In this document: piece after piece, positions 31,742 to 43,065 of the stretch
How the letters are laid out: every line of letters begins with the position of its first letter
Position numbering within the stretch: position 1 is the stretch's first letter
Origin: Mactra quadrangularis
Taxonomy: Eukaryota; Mollusca; Bivalvia; Venerida; Mactridae
Length of the DNA stretch: 64,000 nucleotides
Reading direction: 5' to 3'
Assembly: GCA_025267735.1 (NCBI GenBank)
Contig: CM046299.1
Location: 35,416,887-35,480,886 of the forward strand
Made by a program: the position numbers and the translations under genes
Notes under the pieces: model-generated
The model's database searches: none
Told to the model about the DNA's origin: nothing
The model's input: only the letters and a program-made list of their open reading frames with translations

Positions 31742-33512
31742 CAGTGCATGGGCCATCCGTGTGGAAATAAACGCATATTAACAAAGTGTCTCATTTGTGT
31801 AAAATGTCAGTAATTAGAAATCATGTCACAAAATGTAAGCCTTAAAGTGATATCATGTTTTTAAAAGAGTATGAGTGATTGTATGTTTAAGGGTATATAA
31901 CTTGTTGAAATTTTTAAAACACTATACAGTGGGTGGGGTAACCTAATTCATTAAAAATATCCGTTAATTTCTGATAATTTTTATATATTTCAAGTATAAG
32001 TTGTAAGAAATGCATCAAGTGTATAGACATGACTGTGGAAAATATAAAACACTGAACGAAAAAAGACATTTAATTTGAAATGAAAACATTTATTCTAATC
32101 TTGAAATAGCTTTCCTTGCGGTCAGTCCAAACACATGATCAAACTACGTTTTTATGAATCAAAACGTTGATATAAGATGTCTATGTAACATTGTCTTAGG
32201 GTGAGTCACACAAAAAATGCTTTAAAAAATTAACTATTACATTTTATCATAACTCTATAATCCGAAGTTTTTACTTTCAGTTTGTTCTACAGGTGCCCGA
32301 CGAAATATTTCCTTCTTATCGTATATATAGAGAATTGTTTAGTATTATGTAAAATAGCAGTAATTTACAATACATGTTTGTACTTTAATCTAAAACTTCA
32401 TTAACAATTGCAATTAGTTGAATTTTAATAATTGAATTATTAAGATTAATATTATTGTGTAATTGGTTTTTAGAGTACATTATGTTAAACATTCTAATAG
32501 TTTTGAATGAAGATAACCGATAAGCATTTGATAGGATCTACATATCTCTAAAAGATCATATTCCTGTGTTGGTAGTGAGTCATTGTAAAATGTGGGCTTC
32601 TAACAAAAATAGTAGGTGTTTATCACGTAAAATGTGTTACTATTATATTAAATAACTCATTTCAAGATTCCAATTAGTTTTGGTGCACGATAATCGTACA
32701 TTACAAGAGTGTAAAATTGCATTATTTAGTTCTATATTGCCTGTAATACTATGTCAATAGCCTTTATTTATTGTTCAAGCCTTGTTCATCATATAATGTT
32801 CAATGCATTTGCTATCAGTTTTCATGTTTACAAATGGGTTTGGGCCAACTTTAATTTTCGTTTTTATGATAGCTTGAAGGATTTATTGAAAATTGGTAAA
32901 TACGTGCTATAAACAACTAGATTGGAACCTGATTGGCCAGGGAAGAGGAAGACCCGTTACAACTTAGAAAATCGCGCTTAGACTAAAGTTAAGCATGTTG
33001 ATGAATCAGAACGCTATGATAAACTCAGGGCTATGTGGAAGTTAGAGAGTGAAGCTCTAACGCACAGATTTACTAAGAATATTAAACATTCAAGTATATT
33101 TCAGCCGACAAGCATCACCCAGAAATGTTAATGTCAGGAAAATGTTCGAATATCAATACTAATACATGTATATGTAAGTATTAATACAGGATTTTATCAA
33201 TGACAGCTTGTTGTTTGTATTGTTTCCACATGAATTCTATGTATCATAGATTAAATATATAATACCTTGTTAGATGATCTCATGTGTGACAATCCATGTG
33301 ACATATGGGAAATGATATTCTAATATATTGGTATTTTTATATCTTTGGATCAGTCTATCTTACACCATTAAACTGGGGTATATCAACTTTATTTGATGAA
33401 AACAAAAACTATTTCGAGACAATATTACATGAAGAAGTCTGTCGCCGACAATAACAATCACTCTTCAACATTCTTTATGTTATACTGTATGTGTATAAAC
33501 ATTGGCTGTAGC
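31742..33512. other. AT-rich DNA; one coding-like relic at about 32990-33095
   Basis: No element was recognised. At 32990-33095 the plus strand has an open charged stretch (VDESERYDKLRAMWKLESE, then ALTHRFTKNIKH) that looks like eroded protein code, family unknown. Confidence 0.4.
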
Positions 33513-33523
33513 AGACTTTAGAT

Positions 33524-33837
33524 AGCCGCCAGGCTAGCTCAGTTGGTAGCACGCAAGTCTACTAATCGAGGGGTCAAATGTTCGATTCCCGGGCGAGGCG
33601 TACTTTCGTGGAGTTTGGTCATGAAGTTATCTCTACGGCCATTCTCCCTCCTACCAATGATTTTTAGTTATGTAGGGAAGTTGTCGTTCACTGACGAAAG
33701 TATGCGCTTGATAGTTGGTTAACAGCTAAATCCTGAGATTTAGTCTTTCCAGGAGGACTGAGTAGGTTGACTGACCGCCGTTATATGACCTATACAATGT
33801 GTTGCTACAGCGTTAAACCCAACGGAAACAAAACAAA
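33524..33837 (+). repeat. SINE family 1, full copy with 11-bp target duplication
   Basis: Head with A box TAGCTCAGTTGG and B box GTTCGATTCCC, body ACTTTCGTGGAG to CTGACGAAAGTATGC, tail GACCGCCGTTATATGACC and CGTTAAACCCAAC. AGACTTTAGAT flanks at 33513-33523 and 33838-33848. Confidence 0.95.
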
Positions 33838-33848
33838 AGACTTTAGAT

Positions 33849-34500
33849 CTATTTTAAGTGGTTTGCAATTAGAGTCCCACGATTTGCAACACTCCAGTAA
33901 CAAACGACACTTTCCTACAAAACCCGCTTTACAAAATGTATCGTAATGATCAGCTTTTTTTGCAATTTTAGTAGCTCCGGTCTATCAGTTGTTTTTTTTT
34001 CAGTTGCCATATCAATGTTTAACTAATGTGAATCAATTTAATTATTATATTTATTTTCTTTAAATTGATTTAAATAAAACAAAGGTTTTATAAAATTCGT
34101 AAACATGCGAACTAAAACATATTTTATAAAAAAATATCTGAACGCTAAAAATTCTATTTTCAACTTGCATGGATGTTTATGATTTGCAATATCCAGTGTA
34201 TTTAATTCTGCATGAATCACATGTTGAAGATGTTGCAAGACAAGTGTTTCATCTATTAAATGTCATTCTTCAAAGGACCAAAATGTGTCGGCGATCTTCC
34301 ATATTTTATATCTCAAACACCATTTGCCTTACTTCAGTTTTCATAAAATTAAGCATATTTCTAGTGCCAAAAAGGGATTTTGTTGGTTGCACTAAAATAT
34401 ATCTCAATGCAAAAATAATGGTTTTTTTTTCTTTGCTTCCAGTTCTTTGATTTTTTTATGCATGCTGACACCCACTAACATGGGCGATGTCAATATGTAC
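33849..34500. other. Upstream region of the peptide gene
   Basis: No gene recognised. A 93-codon frame at 34169 shows no family resemblance and no coding bias. Confidence 0.4.
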
Positions 34501-34502
34501 AG

Positions 34503-34509
34503 TATATCT
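34503..34509 (+). promoter_or_regulatory. Possible TATA-like box
   Basis: GTATATC lies about 25-30 bp before the likely transcription start of exon 1 (near 34530). Short and in AT-rich DNA, so weak. Confidence 0.25.
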
Positions 34510-34529
34510 TACCAGCTACCATTCGTTGT

Positions 34530-34606
34530 TCATCGGTAGTCTATTGAAGTGAGATTCTCTGTCTGCAACGTAGTCTCTAAATATTACATAATCGGAACAC
34601 AAAAAG
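34530..34606 (+). other. Peptide gene, exon 1 (5' UTR)
   Basis: The exon has no ATG start and ends at AAAAAG before the donor GTAAGC at 34607. The 5' limit is a guess from the TATA-like motif. It would splice to the acceptor at 35464. Confidence 0.5.
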
Positions 34607-35204
34607 GTAAGCGTTTTAAATCCATGTAAAATCTAGATGTTTTGATGAAACTTTTTACAGATTTTTTAACATGAAAGATCGAAGTGCATTATAAGCTACT
34701 CATTAAATTTATTTACTAATTAGTTTAAAATTTGTTCAGCGATTTTAATTAGTTGAGTTATGTAAAGGGATTCTGCATACAGAAAACGTTCATTTAGCTA
34801 AACAGAGCATCAAGACTATTAAAATTTTCTAGACGTAACGACATTAATTCGAAAGGTATCATTTACTTGCTTGTTGTATAATTCTGACCTTAACAATATG
34901 TTTCTATTAACATCGTCCCGACGCTGTGAATAGTGTTCATTAGTTCCAGCCTAACTAAAAAAGAAAGTATCACGAGCTTATTAATCCGAGCCTGTTTTCC
35001 TTTATACAATTAAGTAAGTAGAAATACATTCATATTTTTTCTGCACTTAGTCTTACTTGAACACATTTCGAGTTCTTTTGAAAATTACAGGCCTTCTAAA
35101 ATAATCTAATTAGGAACATTTATACACGTAACAAGTATACTAAGTAATATATCACTATAACATGCCATGGTAATTTCAATAATTGGTTTCATCGTAATGA
35201 CATT

Positions 35205-35290
35205 ATGTTAAAACCACTATATAAAGCTATATTCATCAACAGTAGACTTGAAAACTGTTTTACAAAAATGAAGTTATCAGAATATAATAT
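35205..35290 (+). repeat. piggyBac-like MITE end in intron 1
   Basis: After TTAA the sequence AACCACTATATAAAG and the following 75 bp match the reversed right end of the 14425-14930 MITE (AGTAGACTTGAAAACTGTTT shared exactly). The other end was not found, so it is partial or too diverged. Confidence 0.7.
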
Positions 35291-35471
35291 GCATTGGACT
35301 TTTAAAACCCGTCTACTTTCTAAATTTGAATTTGACAATGTGGCCATTTCTTTAAAAAGTGTGGATACATTTATAAGAGCGCACTATATTCATTTATTCG
35401 CTAATGTTCAGTATAAAAATAATTGAGGTATATTCACTTGTCGTTAATTATTGTTTTGTTTCAGCAACAAT

Positions 35472-35654
35472 ATGATGAATCTTCGAGTAATGTTGATATT
35501 AACATTATACATGATAATGTTCATTCTATTCGTACAATGTAATCCTATGGACATGAACAACGTAGAAGTTGAGACAGTTCAACAACAAACTTTCCATGAG
35601 AGATTAAACTCTATCATTTGTCAGCTTACTTCATTCATGTGTCCTGCTAAATAA
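35472..35654 (+). CDS. Small secreted peptide precursor, 60 aa, exon 2
   Basis: The whole coding sequence lies in one exon preceded by a strong acceptor (TTGTTTTGTTTCAG ending at 35464) and followed by a donor (GTAAGC at 35658), three bases after the stop. Residues 1-23 are a clear signal peptide (MMNLR, then LILTLYMIMFILF), with cleavage likely after Gln22 or Cys23. The mature part is about 37 residues, acidic at first, ending SIICQLTSFMCPAK. It has two Cys (50 and 57) six residues apart, so one small disulfide ring is possible. No dibasic processing site; Arg45 could be a monobasic one. The C-X6-C spacing equals that of allatostatin-C peptides, but the ring residues differ, so I do not assign that family. 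Start: two consecutive ATGs; the first is taken. Confidence 0.7.
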   Translation: MMNLRVMLILTLYMIMFILFVQCNPMDMNNVEVETVQQQTFHERLNSIICQLTSFMCPAK

Positions 35655-35767
35655 ATGGTAAGCAATAATGGGTGAATTCATTTAGATTTATTTTCAACAA
35701 AAATTAAATGTGAAGAACATATAATAAAATTCGATAACGTAGCCGAGTATGAAGTTCAAATATCTTG

Positions 35768-36045
35768 GGTATGTAGGTGTAACGTCGTGGCAACACATTT
35801 CATAGGTCATATATCACACCGGTCAGTCAACCTACATACCGACCATTCATGGAAAGGCAAATCTCTAGATTAAGCTGTTTACCAGTTAATAGGCGCATAC
35901 TTTTGTCAGTGACTGACAACTGCCTTACATGATTAAGAATCAGTGGTAGAAAGGAAAGCGAGTATTTCATGACCAAACTCTACGAATGTATCACCTGCCC
36001 TGGAATCAAACCTACGACGCCTCGACTTGTGGTGCCTGATTTAAC
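35768..36045 (-). repeat. SINE family 1 in intron 2, minus strand
   Basis: Reversed tail (AACACATTTCATAGGTCATA), core (GCATACTTTTGTCAGTGACT) and a decayed head (GGAATCAAACCTACGA) of family 1. Confidence 0.85.
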
Positions 36046-36311
36046 CACGTATCAGTTCTAATCGAACTATATGTAGTATTTTGTCTAGATAATACAACTA
36101 CTACTAGTAACTTCATACTTTTATAACACTGGTAGCATTTGATATGTATTGATACTGTTTAACTGAACTTAACTTCAAACGGACTCGAATTTAACACTGA
36201 TCATGTCAATTTGACCAAACAGAATATTCTCGATGGTCAATCAAGTACATGACCATCATTATTAAAAAATGCAGACACTAAATACATACAACATTGTTAT
36301 TAACAAAACAA

Positions 36312-36607
36312 ACCAGGTCGATAGCGCAGTTGGAAGCGCGCCTGGATTTCGAATCTAGAGTCTCGAAGGGGTGCGAGTTCGAATCCCACCCGGGGAGGTT
36401 ATACCCTTCCATGAAGTTTGACAATAATGTCAATTTTCATCCATTGATAAGGTATATCGAGAAGTTTCCGGCCTTGTGGAAGAGTAGGTGAGTACTGGTT
36501 ATAGACAAGGGTCCTGGAAAGCTAGGTAAGGTGCGCTGGACGCCGTTATATGACCTATACAATGTGTAGCTACGGCGTTAAACCAAACAAGATAAATAAA
36601 TTATATA
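36312..36607 (+). repeat. Mosaic SINE: family-2 head and body, family-1 tail
   Basis: The head (GGTCGATAGCGCAGTTGG, GAGTTCGAATCCCACC) and body (GAAGTTTCCGGCC, GTACTGGTTATAGACAA) are family 2. The last 50 bp, GCCGTTATATGACCTATACA onward, match family 1 rather than the GCCGTAAAATGACC tail of the other family-2 copies. AACAAAACAA flanks at 36302-36311 and 36608-36617. Confidence 0.85.
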
Positions 36608-36806
36608 AACAAAACAATGCTGCAAATTTAACTTACACATAGCTTCATAATAAGTCTCAGAAATACGTTTATATTTGTATAATTTTGTCGTGTGTGTATA
36701 AGGGGGACTAAAGGCCCAAAATTTATGCTAAGAAAGTATAGTTTAGAACACTTAGTGTCTTGTATTTTTTCACTTTGTACAGATATTTTTTGTTTAATCA
36801 TTTCAG

Positions 36807-36915
36807 GTTAACATTAAACAAATACAGACTGTGGTATATTCTACATGATGGACAATTTCTGTTTATTATAAATGTAGAAGTAACAATAAAACTTACTGAA
36901 TAATCTTACATCACA
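36807..36915 (+). other. Peptide gene, exon 3 (3' UTR) with poly(A) signal
   Basis: The acceptor TTGTTTAATCATTTCAG ends at 36806. The exon carries AATAAA at 36895-36900, so cleavage is expected near 36915. With exons 1 and 2 it makes a complete small gene: non-coding exon, coding exon, 3' UTR exon. Confidence 0.55.
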
Positions 36916-36919
36916 GTTT

Positions 36920-37900
36920 GTTCATTTTGTTTCTTACTCGTACTGTCTCATATCTTTTTTTTGTAATTTTTTATACTCATTTTTTCATATACAAAGAATA
37001 ATACACAAATAACAATACAATATAATACATTTCGTAATAATAGAAAAAAAGAACTGTAAAAAAGGTGAATGGTTTACACTCATGGGTGACAGTTCAGAGT
37101 TTTATGCAAATTATAATAACACTACTTAACATTTGTTGTGGTATAATCGAGATGAAAAACCTAACAAGTGTTAAGATACATATGAATAATTGAATCCGTA
37201 TTAAGTAATGGAAGTAATCGTATTTTAAATGTTTAATGGTGAATAAATACCACACATAAATACAGTACTCAATAGTTTAAAAACACTTGCGGCTAAGTAA
37301 TTTCAGACAGTATTAAAGTTAACGAAGACTTCATACTTAACATGTAAACATATTTGCTACATTTGGTATCAGGTTACATTTTATAATTCACAGGGTTTGT
37401 TGAACTGTTGAGTATGTCAACATAAGAAATAAACATGTATTTATATAGCACTGTCAGGATTTAACCAGTAATGATTATGACCTAGTATATTAACTTACAC
37501 TGAACAATATGTTATAATATGTGTTAATATATAACTAAAAACTGCCACCAAGAGGTAATACTAAGTATTAAGTAGATTTTCTTGATGTATTTTGTAATAA
37601 CTATATATATCTTATATAAATTTAACAATTACAAAATATATGTTTACAGCTTTTGTCTTATTTTGTGTATTATCAACATTATTATTGAAAGGTAAATATA
37701 AATAATAAAATACAGTAGGTCATGCAATTGTCATTGGTGGTTCATGCTGGCACAAGATGTTAAATGTGCCATATTAGGTTGGGAGCCAGGCTTTGTAGAT
37801 AATTAAGAAAGACAAAGTAAAAGCATTAAATAAAACTAAGACGGTTGTGGGTTCCAGAGTTGTGAAAAATTGTGCCAGGTTTTATTAAAATGGGATATTT
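36920..37900. other. AT-rich DNA between peptide gene and LINE
   Basis: No gene or recognised repeat. Confidence 0.45.
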
Positions 37901-37929
37901 TTCCGGAGTTGATAGCATGGTATTTTTCA

Positions 37930-40900
37930 CTTAGTATATAAGACTGTAATTTTTTTTTAAATGCTCAAAGTTGATAAATGAATTTTTAGTTTTGCATCTA
38001 AAAATGTACTGTTTAGCTACTAGTTAAATAATATTTAAACCAACATTTCTATTGAGAATCCCAAATAAAATATCTATTTTTGACAGAGTGTAATGAACAT
38101 TACAGTTTTGATTTATCCATGTTCTAAAATTGTCCCAGAAAGTTTCAACATGAATACATTCATATAATAAATGATTGATGGTTTCCTGATTATGTTGACA
38201 GAAAGTACAACTAGGATGTGTTGATATACCCATTTTGAAAAGTAACTGGTTTGTGCCCAATATTCTGTGATTAATTCTGTATTGCAGCCAATGAAGTTTA
38301 GTCTTTGGTAACCTTAAAAGTATTTTTATAGAGGAAAGGCCATTTGAATCTATCAGGTAAATTAAGTTCTTCAGACCATTTGACCTGAGATTTCATTGGT
38401 GAAGATGGTGTTTGTAGAAGGGTATCATAAATTCTTCTACAGCCTTTCTTTGAGGCGTTAACAATTTGAATCAAAGAAAGTTGTAGAGGTTGGAAGGTTA
38501 GATCTAATGGAAGGTCAACATTATGTTTATTGAGAGCAGACATTATAGATCTCAATATACTATTATATTGTAGAAAATTAGTGTTTATAGTCAATTTGTT
38601 GAGAAAGGATTCATATGACATCAGTTGTCCATTATCATTAAGAAAATCGTTAAGAAAGACTACACCTTTTTCATAATATGTTCTGTAAAAAGCACTTTTG
38701 TTACCAATTTTAAACAAGTTATTATGCCAAACAGGTAGAGATGCACATGTTTTTGAATTTATTGACAAGGATTCATTTAAGCAAACTATACTTAGTAAAA
38801 AATCCTTCCAAAATACATTTGTAATTTGATTTAAATTTATTTTAATATACTCATTTCCAAAATGTGGAATCTTATCAATAAATGGGTATAATTTAGTTAT
38901 AAAGTCTACATATTTCGACTTGTTAAGTAATATTCTTCTTAGCCAAGTGCATTTAAGTGAGTACATAAATTTTTTTATGTCAATCATTCTAAGACCTCCA
39001 TTTTCATAATTTTGAGTGATATAATTTCTTTTAATTTTGTCTGGGCCATCATTCCAAAGAAATCTGAAGCAAATACTTTGTAAATTATTAAGAAAATGTT
39101 CGGAAGGGGAAGGTAAACGCATGAATAAGTGATTAATTTTTGGAAGAGCTAAAGTTTTGATAACAGTTATCTTTCCTATTGGGGTTAAAATTCTTTTAGA
39201 AAATTGCATAAAGACTTTTTTTATTTCTTCCAAAGTTTTGTCATAGTTTAATTTTACCATTTCACCAAGGTTAGTACAAAAGTTTACACCTAAAAGATTG
39301 AAAGTGCCTTGTTCCCAAATTAAGTCTAACTGTGGGCATAAGGTTGTTCTACTATTTTTCATGCTACCAATCAAGATAATTTTAGTCTTGTCAATATTAA
39401 GGCACAAACCAGATATCTTAGCATAGAATTTTAGTACTTGCATAGTGTTAATCAAAGCACTGGAGTGCTGGAGGAACGATGTCCTGAAATTATTTTTTGA
39501 TTAAAGAATATATTATTATGTATATTATCTATAAAATAATGTATTAAGTATAAATTAACAGAATTTAACAAAAGGATAGCGCTAGACTTCTCAAGTGGTT
39601 TGCTCATGGAAAGGTTTATCTTACTTTATCAAACAAAATAAACCAGTCAAAGAATTAATTTTCATCAACACATTTTAGGGTCATGTACAGCAGCGATCTC
39701 ACCAAACCAAAGATTATTCTGGGCTATTTTCTTTAACCAAAAGGAGCTGACAACTTCTCATTTTTGGTTATCAATGGGTATTTTTTAACGAGATCGTTAA
39801 TATTTTCGTTAAAATTTCAAAGATTTGGTGTGGAATGACAAGCTGAATTTTTTCACAAAAACATCGACTTTCTAACAATTCATTTAAGGTTATTTAAGGT
39901 TATTAAGGTCATTTAAGCTCTTTTGCATCAAGCTACATTCCCATTTTTGTTCACGAATTTTAAGTAAAATTAATGTTTTGCACATGCAATTTATTCACAA
40001 TTAAAATTACTCTAAGAATCGTCTATTTCCTATAAATATTTGTTTAAAATTCCGTACACACTTATACATAATCATTTCAGATTATAATCAAACTCAATAA
40101 CTTAAAATCGCTCAAGTAAACTTTTAATGTGGCACTTTGAAGACGACAACGTCATATCGCCGTATATTAAACATCCGGTAAGTGTATTAGTCATATCCAA
40201 AATGGCGGGTGTAATAACAATTGGATAAGTCACGTCGGTAAATATTTGTTTATTTCGAGTAATAATGAATTTAAACAAGTTTTTCGACGTTTAGAAGTTG
40301 AAACATACGCATGTTATTTGACTTCCGTAAATCTAGCCAACCCTGTCAGGGTTGTCTACAGTTACAGAACTTCCGTAACTCTAGAACCTTGGTCTAGAGT
40401 TACGGTACCGTAACTCAAGCCACTGCTTAATATAATACGATCATTTAATATTGTTTATTACTATCGAATGATGTAATTATGTTACGCATATAACAGTCAT
40501 TGTCAAAAACATCGTAGGCCCTTTTTACTCCAACAAGTAATCATTGCAGTTGTCACGGGTTGAGTTGTCTACGGGTTGAGTTGTCCCGTCTCCATTGCAA
40601 AATTTATATGTCCTGAGAGTAACCTCCCTTTTCCTGAAGAGTTTCAAGAACGACAACACAAGCCAGCGTTGTATTACATTTAAATGAGATGTTAATGAGT
40701 TTCACGCTTAAACTACGCCTCTTTGTCTATGTTGGAAATTGTTGAGGCGTGAAAAGAGTAATCTTATACTTTCTTGTTACCATTGGAACGTGATTGTTCA
40801 GAACCATCCAATAAAATAGAGGTATCATCAGCATATTGAGATAACAGGAACTCAACATTATTTATCTTGATACCCTTGATGTTAGAATTTTTTTAAATCA

Positions 40901-41310
40901 TTAACGCCATTATTTCGGCACAGATTATAAACAGATATGGAGATAAAGGGTCTCCTTGTCGGCATCCTCGACGTACAGGGAACCAATCTGACATGTGACC
41001 ATTAACAATTACACATGACTCAATATGTTTATAAAATAATTGTATCCAATTAATCAAATTTTCCCCAAAATTGAAAAATTTTAACATATTAAACATAAAA
41101 TGCCATGACACAGAATCAAACGCTGCAGCAAAATCGATTAACATTAACATGCCTGGGATATCATATTTTTCTTAATAGAACAAAACATCATAGATCAACC
41201 TTATATTATCCCCCATATATCGACGTGGAAGAAAACCAGTCTGATCGTCACTTATTATTGTGTTTTAAGACTTTTTTAAGTACTGTCTAATATCTTGATG
41301 CCGGGGTTCG
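37930..41310 (-). pseudogene. LINE (Tx1/L1-like) ORF2, interrupted
   Basis: Minus-strand order: 41250-41150 (SDDQTGFLPRRYMGDNIRL, with a stop), 41150-40893 (LIDFAAAFDSVSW; GCRQGDPLSPYLFIICAEIM), about 40880-40790 (SQYADDTSILLDGSEQS, polymerase catalytic YADD, frame-shifted). Then a 1.3-kb insertion (39478-40790). Then 39455-38298, an open stretch of 385 codons with LNIDKTKIILIG, LTPIGKITVIKTLALPKINH and QNYENGGLRMIDIKKF. Finally 38260-38024, one frame on, with the Cys/His end (CTFCQHNQETINHLLYEC). No endonuclease part remains. Long intact frames suggest moderate age. Confidence 0.9.
39478..40790. mobile_element. Unclassified 1.3-kb insertion in the LINE polymerase
   Basis: GGAACG plus a diverged ATG/TG follows both junctions (39472, 40786), consistent with a 6-8-bp target duplication. 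The interior has no coding frame. It has a hairpin at 40362-40419 (TAACTCTAGA against TCTAGAGTTA) and a doubled CGGGTTGAGTTGTC at about 40557-40587. Type unknown. Confidence 0.55.
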
Positions 41311-43060
41311 ATAATGATGATGTTGCTTAAAGTAGTGACACTACAGACTTCATTGTTTTTTCTTTGAATACGCAAGTAGTCTGTTTGTAAATAAGTAACT
41401 GACGACTAAATCGAGTAAAAGTGTTTTAACAGTGGATTGTTACATGAGAATGAGTCAAAGATATGGCTATACGTTAAATTACGATTTACATGTACATGAA
41501 AAATGTCAGACTTAAAACAGTTGACTCAGCTCGGCTGACTAGCTTAGAATGTACATATTTCATATCCCGCTGAATTTACATTGTGCGAACATAATGCGAG
41601 ATGATATTTTCTAGAAGCATATCAATTCCATTGTGAGACGGTATGACTGAAACACGCAATGGAGAATTTGGGCAAAATGAAGCAGACATGAGCGAAATGA
41701 AGATTAATTGTTTAAGTTTATAGGCTCTACAACCAACTAACAGCATCACTTAGTCGCATGTCTTTTCATCAATAGGCCGCCAATAATAATATTAAATACC
41801 GAATTGTAATTGAAGGGTATAACCTAAGGCTGCTAGGAATCAAACTCAGAAGACCATTTTCGAAATATTACAACCACAGCGTTATACGAGTTTATACGAG
41901 TAAATAAAATAATAACAATGTGGCGAAACAACACTAGTCTCATAAGATTAAGTTTCTTCCGATAAATAAAGTGTACCATGCAAGAAAATAAATAATTGAG
42001 TTATCTGTCTCAGTAACTATTTAGAACTGCCTTTCAAGAGGTAGGAAGAAAGAATGATCATACAAATGACTAATCTACATAAAGTTATGCTGCTCACGTC
42101 GGGTAATCGATCCCACGATCCCTAGAGCAGCTCACGTCGGATAATCGAACCAACGATTCCTAGATACAAATGTAGTCAGACGCTTCCGAATTCTATAATA
42201 AGAAAACTGTCGTAACTCGCAAATAAATCACATAAGTAGATACGTATAGTAACTGAAAGAATGTATGTTTCAGACAAATTGTGAAAACTTGAGTTATGAC
42301 AGTTTTCAGAGAAGTTCTCAGTAAGTATGTTATATAAATATATATAAATATAAATATGGTTTTCTGATATAAAGAATTACTTCTCAAAATTGACGATACC
42401 AGATAAGAAAGAAATCTTAATAATTTTACTGTTGTAGATCACGTGAACGTGTTACCGATAACCAAGGAGCCAATTGAGTACAATAGTCGTGTATTAGGAG
42501 TAAGCCAATTGCAATGCAACCATTTTGGTTAAGATAGAAATTTAAAGACATAGCAGTAACAACTGTCAAATGGCACATACTTCTCAAACAGACAAAAAAC
42601 AAGGAACAATTCCCAGATGTCCCCTCCAAACATTTGCATAGGAAACTGCTAAATTATTGTTAGTAGTGACAAGTGAGATCCTTACATGACTTGGTCCAAG
42701 CAATCCTCATCACAACCACTGACTTGAGTTGTCGTTCAAAATTTATACTCATGCTGATATCTCTTGAGTAAGACTCTCACAACTACAAGTTGTAATATTC
42801 AAACGAAATGTCTCTGATAGGAATATAATCATATTTTAAAGATAGTGAACGGTGAGGCTTGTACTACAAATAACTATACTCAAGGTCAGAGTCAAGCAAT
42901 GGGAACGTTCGGAAGAGCTAAGGTTGAGGACGCGTAGTTCTTTCAGTTTAAATATGGCCAGAGATGTTTTTGAGTCCATAAAACAGCGGCCAAAGCAATC
43001 AAATAATCCCTCGGGTTAAAACAGACATGAGTGTTTTGACATGAAGCTTATACTCGACGT
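41311..43060. other. Non-coding; decayed SINE head near 42080-42160
   Basis: 42090-42165 shows two direct copies of a reversed B-box-like block (GCTCACGTCGGGTAATCGAT and CTCACGTCGGATAATCGAAC), which looks like a damaged tRNA-derived SINE head. The rest shows nothing recognisable; a 67-codon Cys-rich minus frame at 42426 has no supporting signals. Confidence 0.4.
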
Positions 43061-43065
43061 AAGAT

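Noticed and set aside
35472..35654. Firm assignment of the secreted peptide to allatostatin-C
   Set aside because: Only the spacing of the two Cys agrees; ring residues, dibasic cleavage sites and C-terminus do not.
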